This document shows positions 24,658-32,468 of a stretch of DNA of 41,405 bases, in pieces; position 1 is the first letter of the stretch, and each line of letters begins with the position of its first letter. Both the position numbers and the translations under genes were made by a program. Below the pieces are notes generated by a model. The model was given only the letters and a program-made list of their open reading frames with translations. It was not told the DNA's origin and ran no database searches. The DNA lies in NCBI GenBank assembly GCA_001512435.1, contig LFRS01000113.1, positions 1 through 41,405 on the forward strand, written 5' to 3'. The DNA comes from Halothermothrix sp. DTU029 (GTDB lineage Bacteria; Bacillota; Halanaerobiia; Halanaerobiales; DTU029).

Positions 24658-25713
24658 ATGTTTAAATTGAGGGAAAAGGATTTGAAAACAGGAATTATGC
24701 TCCTGGCTCTTGGGAGCATAATTTACTTTTTGCTGAAACTAAGAAAAATCCTCTTAGCCTTTATTGCAGGTGTTTTGCTGGCCTATTTGCTTTATCCTAT
24801 CCTGGACTTTTTGAAGAAAAAAAATGTTCCCGGAACCTGGGCAGTTTATATTCTGGCTATGATTTTTTTAATCTTTTCTATCATTTTTTCTGTACTCCTT
24901 GTACCGGCCTTTTTAAATGAACTGGCAGGTTTATCTACTACCCTGCCTGAATATATCCAGACTATCAATGATTTTATAGGCCGGATTAACCGGGAATACC
25001 GCCGGGTAGAAATGCCTTCTACTATAAAAGAGGCCCTTGACCGGAGTTTAAAAAAGGCTGAAGAACACCTGATAGATTTCCTGGAAGGCTTTACTGATAA
25101 ATTAATTAGTGGTATTTCTTCCTTTTTCAGCTTATTACTGGCCCCGGTTATTACCTATTATATTTTAAAAGATCTGGACAAGTTGAAAAAAGGCCTTATA
25201 AAATGGATCCCTGTCAGAAAGAGGAGATTGTTTTATAATATCGGTTCTGAGATAAATGAGGTTATTCTGGGCTATTTTCGGGGCCAGATCTGGTTAAGCT
25301 TCATTGTAGCTATTCTAAGCACTATTGCCTTATTATTCTTAAAGATCCCCTTCAGTATATTATTGGGACTCTTTGTGGGTTTTAGTAATATGATCCCTTA
25401 TATTGGTCCTATACTGGGCAGTATTCCGGCCATTATCCTGGCTTTACTGAGATCTCCGACCAGGGCTCTCAGTGTGGGAGTCTTATTTTTCCTTGTCCAG
25501 CAGGTGGAAAACAGCCTGATCAGTCCACGAATTATCAGTAAAGAAGTAGGTATCCATCCTCTGATGGTGATCTTTGCCCTCCTGGTAGGGGCAGAAATAA
25601 TGGGTTTTTGGGGTCTTTTGCTGGCTGTTCCCATTGCTGGCTCTTTGCGAGTAATAGCCAGGATAATTTACCGGGAATTTTATGAAGAGAATAATGAAGG
25701 TGGTGTCAATTGA
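24658..25713 (+). CDS. AI-2E family transporter (YrrI-like)
   Basis: 351 residues, ATG 24658 with GGTGA nearby. A polytopic membrane protein of the AI-2E/PerM/YdbI family (Pfam PF01594). N-terminal hairpin of membrane helices (about 10-50), third helix near 62-87, a long amphipathic outside segment (90-150), then the family core: LLAPVITYYILKDLDKLKKG, a VGFSNMIPYIGPILGSIPAI re-entrant segment and the end VEN-x-L-I-S-P-R-I-I. Several relatives export small molecules or sodium/protons; the autoinducer role applies to one E. coli member only. Bacillus yrrI also lies just before alaS, so the position supports the call. Confidence 0.92.
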   Translation: MFKLREKDLKTGIMLLALGSIIYFLLKLRKILLAFIAGVLLAYLLYPILDFLKKKNVPGTWAVYILAMIFLIFSIIFSVLLVPAFLNELAGLSTTLPEYIQTINDFIGRINREYRRVEMPSTIKEALDRSLKKAEEHLIDFLEGFTDKLISGISSFFSLLLAPVITYYILKDLDKLKKGLIKWIPVRKRRLFYNIGSEINEVILGYFRGQIWLSFIVAILSTIALLFLKIPFSILLGLFVGFSNMIPYIGPILGSIPAIILALLRSPTRALSVGVLFFLVQQVENSLISPRIISKEVGIHPLMVIFALLVGAEIMGFWGLLLAVPIAGSLRVIARIIYREFYEENNEGGVN

Positions 25714-25738
25714 CAAAAACCTTTATTTCCTGTATTAT
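25710..25738 (+). promoter_or_regulatory. Sigma-A promoter of alaS, overlapping the previous stop codon
   Basis: TTGACA (25710-25715), 17 bases, TATTAT (25733-25738). The TGA stop of the upstream gene lies inside the -35 hexamer. It gives a leader of about 105 bases before alaS, with no T-box motif. Confidence 0.75.
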
Positions 25739-25850
25739 TTAAATAAGTATTTTCAGGGATTATATATATTTACATACTATATTTTAAGGAAATATTTTAG
25801 AAATGCTAATAAAGGATTTATTGGATAATTTATAGGAGGTTTGGATCAGG

Positions 25851-28472
25851 ATGGTAATGACAGGAGATGAGTTACGCAAAGCATATCTGGATTTTTTTGC
25901 TGAGAAAGGACATTTGATCCTTCTCAGTGCATCTTTAATACCACAAAATGACCCCAGTATATTGTGGATTAATGCAGGGATGGCTCCTTTTAAGGCATAT
26001 TTTAATGGGGTTGAAGAACCACCCAGGAGGAGGATTGCCACCAGCCAGAAATGTATCAGGACAAATGATATAGAGAATGTAGGCCGTACAGATCGGCATC
26101 ATACCTTTTTTGAAATGCTGGGTAATTTTTCTTTTGGCGATTATTTTAAAAAGGAAGCAATATGCTGGAGCTGGGAGTTTGTCACAGAGGTTTTAAAGCT
26201 GGATAAAGACCGGCTCTGGATTACTGTTTACCAAGATGATGATGAGGCTTTCAATATCTGGCGGGATGAGGTAGGTTTGCCGGAAGAAAGAATCATTAGG
26301 ATGGGTAAGAAGGATAATTTCTGGGAGATTGGTACCGGCCCCTGTGGCCCCTGTTCTGAGATTCACTATGACCGGGGAGAAGAGTATGGCACCGGCCCTG
26401 AAGATGTTATTGGTGGTGAAGGGGATCGTTTCCTGGAGATCTGGAATCTGGTCTTTACCCAGTTCAATAAGACAGAAGAGGGTGACTATATACCCTTACC
26501 CCAGAAAAATATTGATACTGGTATGGGCCTGGAGAGGGTAGCCTCTATCTTACAGGGGGTTGACTCCAATTTTGAAACAGATTTACTGAAACCAATGATC
26601 GATTACCTGGTAGAAGATAGTGGAATAAAATATTTGCAGGATGAAGATACTAAGGTAGCTTACCGGGTTATTGCCGACCATGTCCGTGGTATTACCATGG
26701 CTATTTTTGATGGGGCTTTGCCCAGTAATGAGGGCAGGGGATATGTTATCAGGCGTATTTTGCGCCGGGCCCTCCGTTATGGCAGGAAACTGGGTTATGA
26801 GGAGCCGTTCCTATATCAGATGGTACCGGTAGTTATCAAAACAATGCAGGGAGGGTACCCTGAGCTTAAAGAGAAAGAGGAATATATCCAGAGAGTTATC
26901 AAGGCAGAGGAAGAACGTTTCCTCCTTACCCTTGACCAGGGTTTGCATATCCTGGATGGGATGATTGCTGGCCTTAAAAATAGTGGAGAGAAACTTTTGT
27001 CTGGTATTGATGCCTTTAAACTCTATGATACTTATGGCTTCCCCCTGGATTTGACCAGGGATGTCCTGGCTGAAGAAGGCCTGGCTGTTGATGAAGATGG
27101 TTTTAATCAGGAGATGGAAAAACAGAGGGAAAGGGCCCGTCAGGCCAGAGAAGAAACCGGATTCAGCGCTACAGAGGAAGAAAGGCTTTACAGAAGTCTC
27201 CTGGAAAAGTTTGAACTGGAATTTACCGGTTATGAACATATAGATGAGAAAAGCAATATAATTGCTATTGTAAAAGATGGTGAAGAAGTTGAGCTGGCAG
27301 GAGCCGGTGACAAGGTAAAAGTGGTCCTGGAAAAGACTCCTTTTTATGGAGAGAGTGGTGGACAGGTTGGAGATAAAGGGATTCTCCGTTTTGCTGATAA
27401 CCTGGCTACTGTTTATGATAGCCGAAATGAGGCTGGTCTTATTGTCCATTATGTTGAGATAGAAAGGGGCAGCTTCAAAAAAGGGGATGCTGTTGAGGCA
27501 AAGGTTTATGCAGATCTGCGGCAGGCTACAGCCCGTAATCATTCTGCAACCCACTTATTGCATAAGGCCTTAAAGGAGGTTCTGGGAGACCATGTCAGCC
27601 AGGCTGGTTCACTGGTAGAGCCTGACCGCCTCCGTTTTGACTTTAATCATTTTAATGCTTTAAGTAAGGCTGAACTTATGGAGATAGAAAAGAAGGTTAA
27701 TAAAGCCATCCTGGCCAATCTGGAAGTTGATGTTACCTTGACAGATATTGAACAGGCCAAGGCTATGGGGGCAGTTGCCCTTTTTGGCGAGAAGTATGAT
27801 GATGTGGTCCGGGTGGTCTCCATGGGTGATTATTCAAGAGAACTCTGTGGCGGTACCCATGTAGAAGCTACTGGAGCCATTGGTTCTTTCAAGATTTTAA
27901 GTGAATCCAGTATTGCTGCCGGGGTTCGCCGGATTGAAGCCATTACCGGTGAAGAGGTATTACGTTATCTTGCCGGCCAGGAAGATAAGATAGAGAAAGC
28001 CGCTAGCTTACTGAAAACTACAGCTGATAACCTGCTGGACAGGATCGAGGCCTTACATGCCCGGGAAAAGGAGCTGGAGAAGGAAATCAGGCTCCTGAAA
28101 GAACGGCTGGCTGGTTCAGCCATTGATGAGCTGCTGGAAAAAGTGGAAGAAGTTAATGGGATAAAACTATTGCGGACAGAGGTAGCAGGCCTGGATAATG
28201 AGGCCTTATTGAACATGACAGATCAATTGAAAGAGAAAATGAAATCTGGAATTATTGTTCTGGCTTCCAGTAATAATGATAAGGCAATCTTTGTGGCAGC
28301 AGTTTCAAAGGACCTGGTAGCAGAGGGTTACCATGCCGGGAAGATAATTGGCCAGGTAGCCAGGATTGCCGGTGGTGGTGGTGGCGGCAGGCCGGATATG
28401 GCACAGGCGGGAGCCCGTGATCTTACAAAGATTCAGGAAGCTCTGGACCAGGTAGTGGAGATTATAAAATAA
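25851..28472 (+). CDS. alaS: Alanyl-tRNA synthetase
   Basis: 873 residues, full length; ATG 25851 after AGGAGG. Class II catalytic core (about 1-250) with LRKAYLDFFAEKGH, SQKCIRTNDIENVGRTDRHH and NIDTGMGLERVASILQG; the helical tRNA-recognition domain (250-460); the editing domain with HSATHLLHKAL and the zinc site CGGTHV that clears Ser/Gly-tRNA-Ala; and the C-terminal C-Ala part with a coiled coil (730-760) and the closing GGGGGGRPDMAQAG stretch. Unlike thrS and pheST in this window, the leader carries no T-box. Followed 110 bases later by ireB as in many Firmicutes. Confidence 0.98.
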   Translation: MVMTGDELRKAYLDFFAEKGHLILLSASLIPQNDPSILWINAGMAPFKAYFNGVEEPPRRRIATSQKCIRTNDIENVGRTDRHHTFFEMLGNFSFGDYFKKEAICWSWEFVTEVLKLDKDRLWITVYQDDDEAFNIWRDEVGLPEERIIRMGKKDNFWEIGTGPCGPCSEIHYDRGEEYGTGPEDVIGGEGDRFLEIWNLVFTQFNKTEEGDYIPLPQKNIDTGMGLERVASILQGVDSNFETDLLKPMIDYLVEDSGIKYLQDEDTKVAYRVIADHVRGITMAIFDGALPSNEGRGYVIRRILRRALRYGRKLGYEEPFLYQMVPVVIKTMQGGYPELKEKEEYIQRVIKAEEERFLLTLDQGLHILDGMIAGLKNSGEKLLSGIDAFKLYDTYGFPLDLTRDVLAEEGLAVDEDGFNQEMEKQRERARQAREETGFSATEEERLYRSLLEKFELEFTGYEHIDEKSNIIAIVKDGEEVELAGAGDKVKVVLEKTPFYGESGGQVGDKGILRFADNLATVYDSRNEAGLIVHYVEIERGSFKKGDAVEAKVYADLRQATARNHSATHLLHKALKEVLGDHVSQAGSLVEPDRLRFDFNHFNALSKAELMEIEKKVNKAILANLEVDVTLTDIEQAKAMGAVALFGEKYDDVVRVVSMGDYSRELCGGTHVEATGAIGSFKILSESSIAAGVRRIEAITGEEVLRYLAGQEDKIEKAASLLKTTADNLLDRIEALHAREKELEKEIRLLKERLAGSAIDELLEKVEEVNGIKLLRTEVAGLDNEALLNMTDQLKEKMKSGIIVLASSNNDKAIFVAAVSKDLVAEGYHAGKIIGQVARIAGGGGGGRPDMAQAGARDLTKIQEALDQVVEIIK

Positions 28473-28582
28473 TTCCTCCCGGAAAGAGGATTTTCCCTGC
28501 CAAGCAAGAATATATATAGGGAATACTTGGTATTTTTAGGATAAGAGGGAAAAGAAAAAAAGCTGGAAAAGGAAGTGAGCTT

Positions 28583-28846
28583 ATGCCTGCAGATAATATT
28601 AATAATCAGACCATGCAGTTTAAAATTAATAAGGAAGAGTTAAGTCGAACAGGCAGTATCTTAAAAAAGGTCTATCAGGCTTTGGAAGAAAAAGGGTATA
28701 ATCCTATAAACCAGATTGTAGGTTATTTATTATCCGGGGATCCAGCCTATATAACCAGCTTTAAAGATGCCCGTACTATGATGAGAAGTATTGATCGGGA
28801 TGAGATTATTGAAGAATTACTCCGTGCTTATATAAAAAATATCTAA
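28583..28846 (+). CDS. ireB: IreB-family regulatory protein (UPF0297, YrzL)
   Basis: 87 residues, ATG 28583 after GGAAGTGAG. It matches the UPF0297 family end to end: an MQFKINKE opening, a [20 protein letters not shown] block, [20 protein letters not shown] and the closing [13 protein letters not shown]. In Enterococcus faecalis, IreB is a phosphorylated target of the Ser/Thr kinase IreK and tunes intrinsic cephalosporin resistance, a cell-envelope trait. Here the gene sits between alaS and the three-gene insertion described below. It would normally be followed at once by ruvX (yrrK). Confidence 0.93.
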   Translation: MPADNINNQTMQFKINKEELSRTGSILKKVYQALEEKGYNPINQIVGYLLSGDPAYITSFKDARTMMRSIDRDEIIEELLRAYIKNI

Positions 28847-28997
28847 TATAACTTTTTTGCAGAAACTTTATTATAATAGGGGTAGAAATAAGAGGAAAAG
28901 ATAATATAGGAAAAAATAAGTATGGAAAGGGTATATTTCAAAAGAAGACCGGGAAGATATATTATGATAGCTAAGTTAGAGAGGAAGTTAGCTGAGA

Positions 28998-31178
28998 TTG
29001 CGGAAATATTTATTTCTTTTCCCGGTATTGCTTCTTTTGCTTAGTCTAGCTGTTCAGGCAGCTAAGCCTGAGCTAGAGGGAGTTTTTAATTCTAAAAAAC
29101 TGAATATGGTCTGGGTGATTATAGATCAGGTTAGCTTGAGTGAGTTAAGGGAAGGGTATACCCCTAATCTGGACTATTTACAGGAAAGAGGTGCTTTTAG
29201 CTTGATTAATGTCCGCCCTGCTGCAGGAGCGGTGGAAGCTGAAAGCACTTATTTAAGCATTAATGCTGGAAAAAGATGCCAGGGGAGTAAAAAATCACTA
29301 AAGGGAGAAGTGTGGGGAAAAGGGGCCCGGAATGACGAAATAGAGGCCTTAATTGCCTTAAATCAGCTTACTGAGTACAGGGGGCAGCCAGGCCGGCTGG
29401 GGGACCTGGCCAGGGAAAATAATATACAGCTGGGAGTCCTGGGTAATAGTGACCTCCAGGATAAGAAAATAAGAACAATTGTAACTATGGCCATGGACAG
29501 TTATGGCCTGGTACCCCTGGCCAGGATTGATGAAAGCATATTGGAGGAAACCAGAGAACCCTGGGGCTATCAGAGTGATTTTCAGGCCTATCTGGAGGCC
29601 TTTGATGATCTAAAGGAAGAGGCCAATGCCATCTTTATAGAGACTGGAGATATCAGTAGGATAGAATACTATTTTAGTTCCGGTATAGATATAGTAGATG
29701 TCGCTAGTGAAGATTATTTTTTACTCGAAAAAAAACGGCGGGAATATAAACTGGCTGCTCTGGAGAAGATAGATGCCTTTATAGGTTCATTATTGGCTAA
29801 GCTGGATCTGGAAGAAACCCAGCTGGCTATCCTTTCTCCCACCCCTCCCCGGGAAGAAAGGGCCTATAGGCTGGGCTGGATCTTACTTGTGGGGAGGGAG
29901 GTGGACCAGGGTTGGCTGACTTCTACTTCGACAAGGAGAAATGGGATTATCACCATAGCTGACCTCCTCTCTATTTTTACTGCTGCCAATGGTATTGAGG
30001 AGGGGGCAGGTTCCCGGGTATATTATCAGGCAGGAGCAAGGCAGCTTAATTGGCCTGCCCTGGACAATCTTTACCAGAGCTTTGTCTTGATTTATAGAAT
30101 GCGTTCTTACTATATTAAAACTTTTATTTTTTTTCAGATTGTAGCCATCCTCCTTTCCCTTCTTTCCCTGGGTCTGAAAAAAAGTAGACTGGCTGGTATA
30201 ATTGCAACTTATTTTACATATCTATTAATAGCAATTCTATTTCAACCGGTAAATTGTTTATTAATATCATTTTTGGAGCTTGATTCAGAAAATAATCTCT
30301 TTTTCTTTCTCCTGCTTTTATTGTTTCTGGAGCTGGTATTGCTTCAGAGGCTTAGAGATAAAAAAATTCTACAACTTTATATTATCACTACTGTCCTGGT
30401 GGTTATAGTCACCGGGGACCTTATTAATAATTACCGGCTCCTGGCTGATTCTCTTTTGGGCTATTCTTCCATACTGGGGGCCAGGTATTATGGCCTGGGC
30501 AATGAGTATATGGGTTTTTATCTGGGGGCCTTTCTGCTTAATCTTGGCCTTCTGCTGGAGTTCTGGAAAGGGAAGGGGAGGGGACAAGCAATATATAGCC
30601 TGCCTTTCTTTCTTTTTATAATCTATACAATTGGCAGTGTAAACCTGGGAGCAAATTTTGGCGGCCTGCTTACGGCAGTACTGGCAGGGGCAGTAAACTT
30701 TTATCAGATAATAAGAATTGAGGATAGATTTACCCTGAAAAAAGGGCCTTTGATATTGACAGGATTAATCCTGGTCCTGGCTTTTCTTCTTGTAGATTAC
30801 TGGGGAGTTTTGGGAAAGAGGAGCCATATAGGGCTGGCAGTAGAAAAAGTCCTTTCTGGAGACTGGCAATGGATCAAGGATATGGTTTTCCGGAAACTGC
30901 GGATGAATATCAAGCTCTTAAGATGGACAATCTGGACCAGGGTATTGCTGGCCATGATCGCCTATCTTATTTTCCTCCTGAAAAAGCCGGTTCCCATTCT
31001 AAAGGAGTTCTTTGCCCGTTATCCCTATATAAAAGCAGCTTTTCAGGCTGCCCTGGTCAGCAGCCTCCTTACCATGTTGGTTAATGATTCAGGGGTAGTG
31101 GCTGCAGCCACCCTCTTATTCTATCCAGTAATGAGTCTATTATATTGTCTAACTACAGAAAAACAGCAGGCTGATTAA
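28998..31178 (+). CDS. Degenerate alkaline-phosphatase-fold ectodomain fused to a polytopic membrane domain
   Basis: 726 residues from TTG 28998 with GAGGAAG ten bases upstream. A signal peptide or first membrane helix (about 1-22) leads into an outside domain of some 350 residues. It looks like the alkaline phosphatase/sulfatase fold: MVWVIIDQVSLSEL (metal-binding Asp), TPNLDYLQERGAFSLIN, a SESTYLSINAG-like nucleophile loop (EAESTYLSINAG), and later IFIETGDISRI. The usual closing SDHG metal motif is replaced by LAILSPTPPREE, so catalysis is doubtful. From about 370 on there are roughly 10-12 membrane helices with a striking GARYYGLGNEYMGFYLG motif and a GANFGGLLTAVLAG motif. I know this architecture only as uncharacterised. 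It lies 45 bases before the FtsA-like gene, in the same transcript. Confidence 0.7.
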   Translation: MRKYLFLFPVLLLLLSLAVQAAKPELEGVFNSKKLNMVWVIIDQVSLSELREGYTPNLDYLQERGAFSLINVRPAAGAVEAESTYLSINAGKRCQGSKKSLKGEVWGKGARNDEIEALIALNQLTEYRGQPGRLGDLARENNIQLGVLGNSDLQDKKIRTIVTMAMDSYGLVPLARIDESILEETREPWGYQSDFQAYLEAFDDLKEEANAIFIETGDISRIEYYFSSGIDIVDVASEDYFLLEKKRREYKLAALEKIDAFIGSLLAKLDLEETQLAILSPTPPREERAYRLGWILLVGREVDQGWLTSTSTRRNGIITIADLLSIFTAANGIEEGAGSRVYYQAGARQLNWPALDNLYQSFVLIYRMRSYYIKTFIFFQIVAILLSLLSLGLKKSRLAGIIATYFTYLLIAILFQPVNCLLISFLELDSENNLFFFLLLLLFLELVLLQRLRDKKILQLYIITTVLVVIVTGDLINNYRLLADSLLGYSSILGARYYGLGNEYMGFYLGAFLLNLGLLLEFWKGKGRGQAIYSLPFFLFIIYTIGSVNLGANFGGLLTAVLAGAVNFYQIIRIEDRFTLKKGPLILTGLILVLAFLLVDYWGVLGKRSHIGLAVEKVLSGDWQWIKDMVFRKLRMNIKLLRWTIWTRVLLAMIAYLIFLLKKPVPILKEFFARYPYIKAAFQAALVSSLLTMLVNDSGVVAAATLLFYPVMSLLYCLTTEKQQAD

Positions 31179-31223
31179 TAAAAAAGTAAAAAAATGCTAA
31201 TAATAAAAATGGAGGGGAGAAGG

Positions 31224-32468
31224 ATGAAATTTCTTGATAAAATCTTCTTAAATAAAGAGGAAGATTGCTTTCGTTACAGGCTGGTCCTGGATATTGGCAC
31301 AGAGTATTTGAAGGCAGCCCTGGTTGAATACAATAGGGAGGAAAGAAACATTATTGCCTTCAGCAGGGTAAAACAGGATTACGGAAACATGGTCGGGGGG
31401 GCCATTACCAATATTGCTGGAGTTCTGGAAAAGGCCAGGGAAGCATTATTAAAGATTAAAGAATTTTCTCCTCACCAGACAAAAGAAATGGTCTGTGGTA
31501 TTGCCGGGGAATTTGTAAAAGGAGTCCTCCTGTCCCTGGATATAAGCAGGGAAAAGGCAGACCGCAGGATTGATGAGCGGGAAGTCTTATATTTGATCAG
31601 GGAGGGAGAGAAAAGGGCTTATGAAAAGGCCTTAAAGATGGCCGAGATGGAGACGGGTATCAAGGATGTGCAAATGGAGTTGATCCAGACTAATATAGTG
31701 GAGATTAAGGTTGATGGCTATAAGGTAATAGACCCCTATCAGTTCCAGGGGAAAAACCTTAATCTTATTGTTTTCTATAGCTTTGTGCCTCTAGTCCAAT
31801 TGGGGGCACTACATACTGTAGCCAGTAAACTGGGTTATGAGCTGGTAGCAGTGGTTCCAGAACCAATGGCAGTAGCAGAGGGTATTTTAAATGCCGAATC
31901 CCGTGAATTTGGAGCAGTTATTATAGATATCGGGGGTGGTACTACAGATATAGCCCTGATCAGGAATGGGGGTATTGAAGGGACACGAATGTTTGCCATG
32001 GGTGGCCGGGCTTTTACCAGGACTATAGCTGGAGAGCTGAATCTGTCCCTAAAGGAGGCAGAAGAATTAAAATTGGCCTATTCCCGGGGGGAAAAGGTTA
32101 AGGATTTTGATAAAATCGATAAATTGATCAAGGCAGACTTACATATTATCTATCAGGGGATAGAGCTATCTTTAATGGAGCTGGCCCAGGGAGAGGTTTT
32201 GCCAAAAAGGATATACTTCTGTGGGGGAGGCAGTGCCTTGAGAGGGTTGATCAGTGGCTTCCGGGAACTTAATCCTGCTAAAAGACTGCCTTTTGGACAA
32301 AATCCCCTGCTCAAGTTATTAAGTGGTAAGGATATTAAAGGAATTCAGGATCAATACTCTCTTTTGACCGGGGTAGAATATACAACCCCCAGGGCTCTGG
32401 CTTATTGTGCCAGCAAATCCCTTTGGGCAGAGAGGAGAATGATGAATCTTGAAAGTCAGAGGTTATAG
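31224..32468 (+). CDS. FtsA/PilM-like actin-family ATPase
   Basis: 414 residues; ATG 31224 after GGAGGGGAGAAGG (ATG 31194 has no such site). Actin-fold motifs are all visible: phosphate 1 LVLDIGTEYLKAALVE (residues about 19-34), phosphate 2 AVIIDIGGGTTDIALI (about 230), adenosine motif IYFCGGGSALRGL (about 335). Between the first two lies an FtsA-type 1C/SHS2-like domain with MVCGIAGEFVKG, DVQMELIQTNIVEIKVDGY and VIDPYQFQGKNL. There is no obvious C-terminal amphipathic membrane helix of FtsA type (it ends RRMMNLESQRL), so I read it as a relative of FtsA or PilM rather than the division FtsA. Its gene overlaps the following membrane-protein gene by 20 bases; PilM-type ATPases often bind the cytoplasmic tail of such a partner. 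Confidence 0.85.
   Translation: MKFLDKIFLNKEEDCFRYRLVLDIGTEYLKAALVEYNREERNIIAFSRVKQDYGNMVGGAITNIAGVLEKAREALLKIKEFSPHQTKEMVCGIAGEFVKGVLLSLDISREKADRRIDEREVLYLIREGEKRAYEKALKMAEMETGIKDVQMELIQTNIVEIKVDGYKVIDPYQFQGKNLNLIVFYSFVPLVQLGALHTVASKLGYELVAVVPEPMAVAEGILNAESREFGAVIIDIGGGTTDIALIRNGGIEGTRMFAMGGRAFTRTIAGELNLSLKEAEELKLAYSRGEKVKDFDKIDKLIKADLHIIYQGIELSLMELAQGEVLPKRIYFCGGGSALRGLISGFRELNPAKRLPFGQNPLLKLLSGKDIKGIQDQYSLLTGVEYTTPRALAYCASKSLWAERRMMNLESQRL

Noticed and set aside
26811-27554. 247-codon minus-strand frame within alaS
   Set aside because: Complement of a strongly coding gene; composition (Ile, Phe, Ser rich) is that of an antisense shadow and no start site is seen.
28473-28550. CCAAG...CTTGG hairpin after alaS as a terminator
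   Set aside because: Only five pairs with a long loop and a weak T run.
28963-29043. ATG-started 26-codon frame overlapping the start of the phosphatase-like gene
   Set aside because: Different frame, no conserved look and no site; the TTG 28998 frame has a clear signal peptide.
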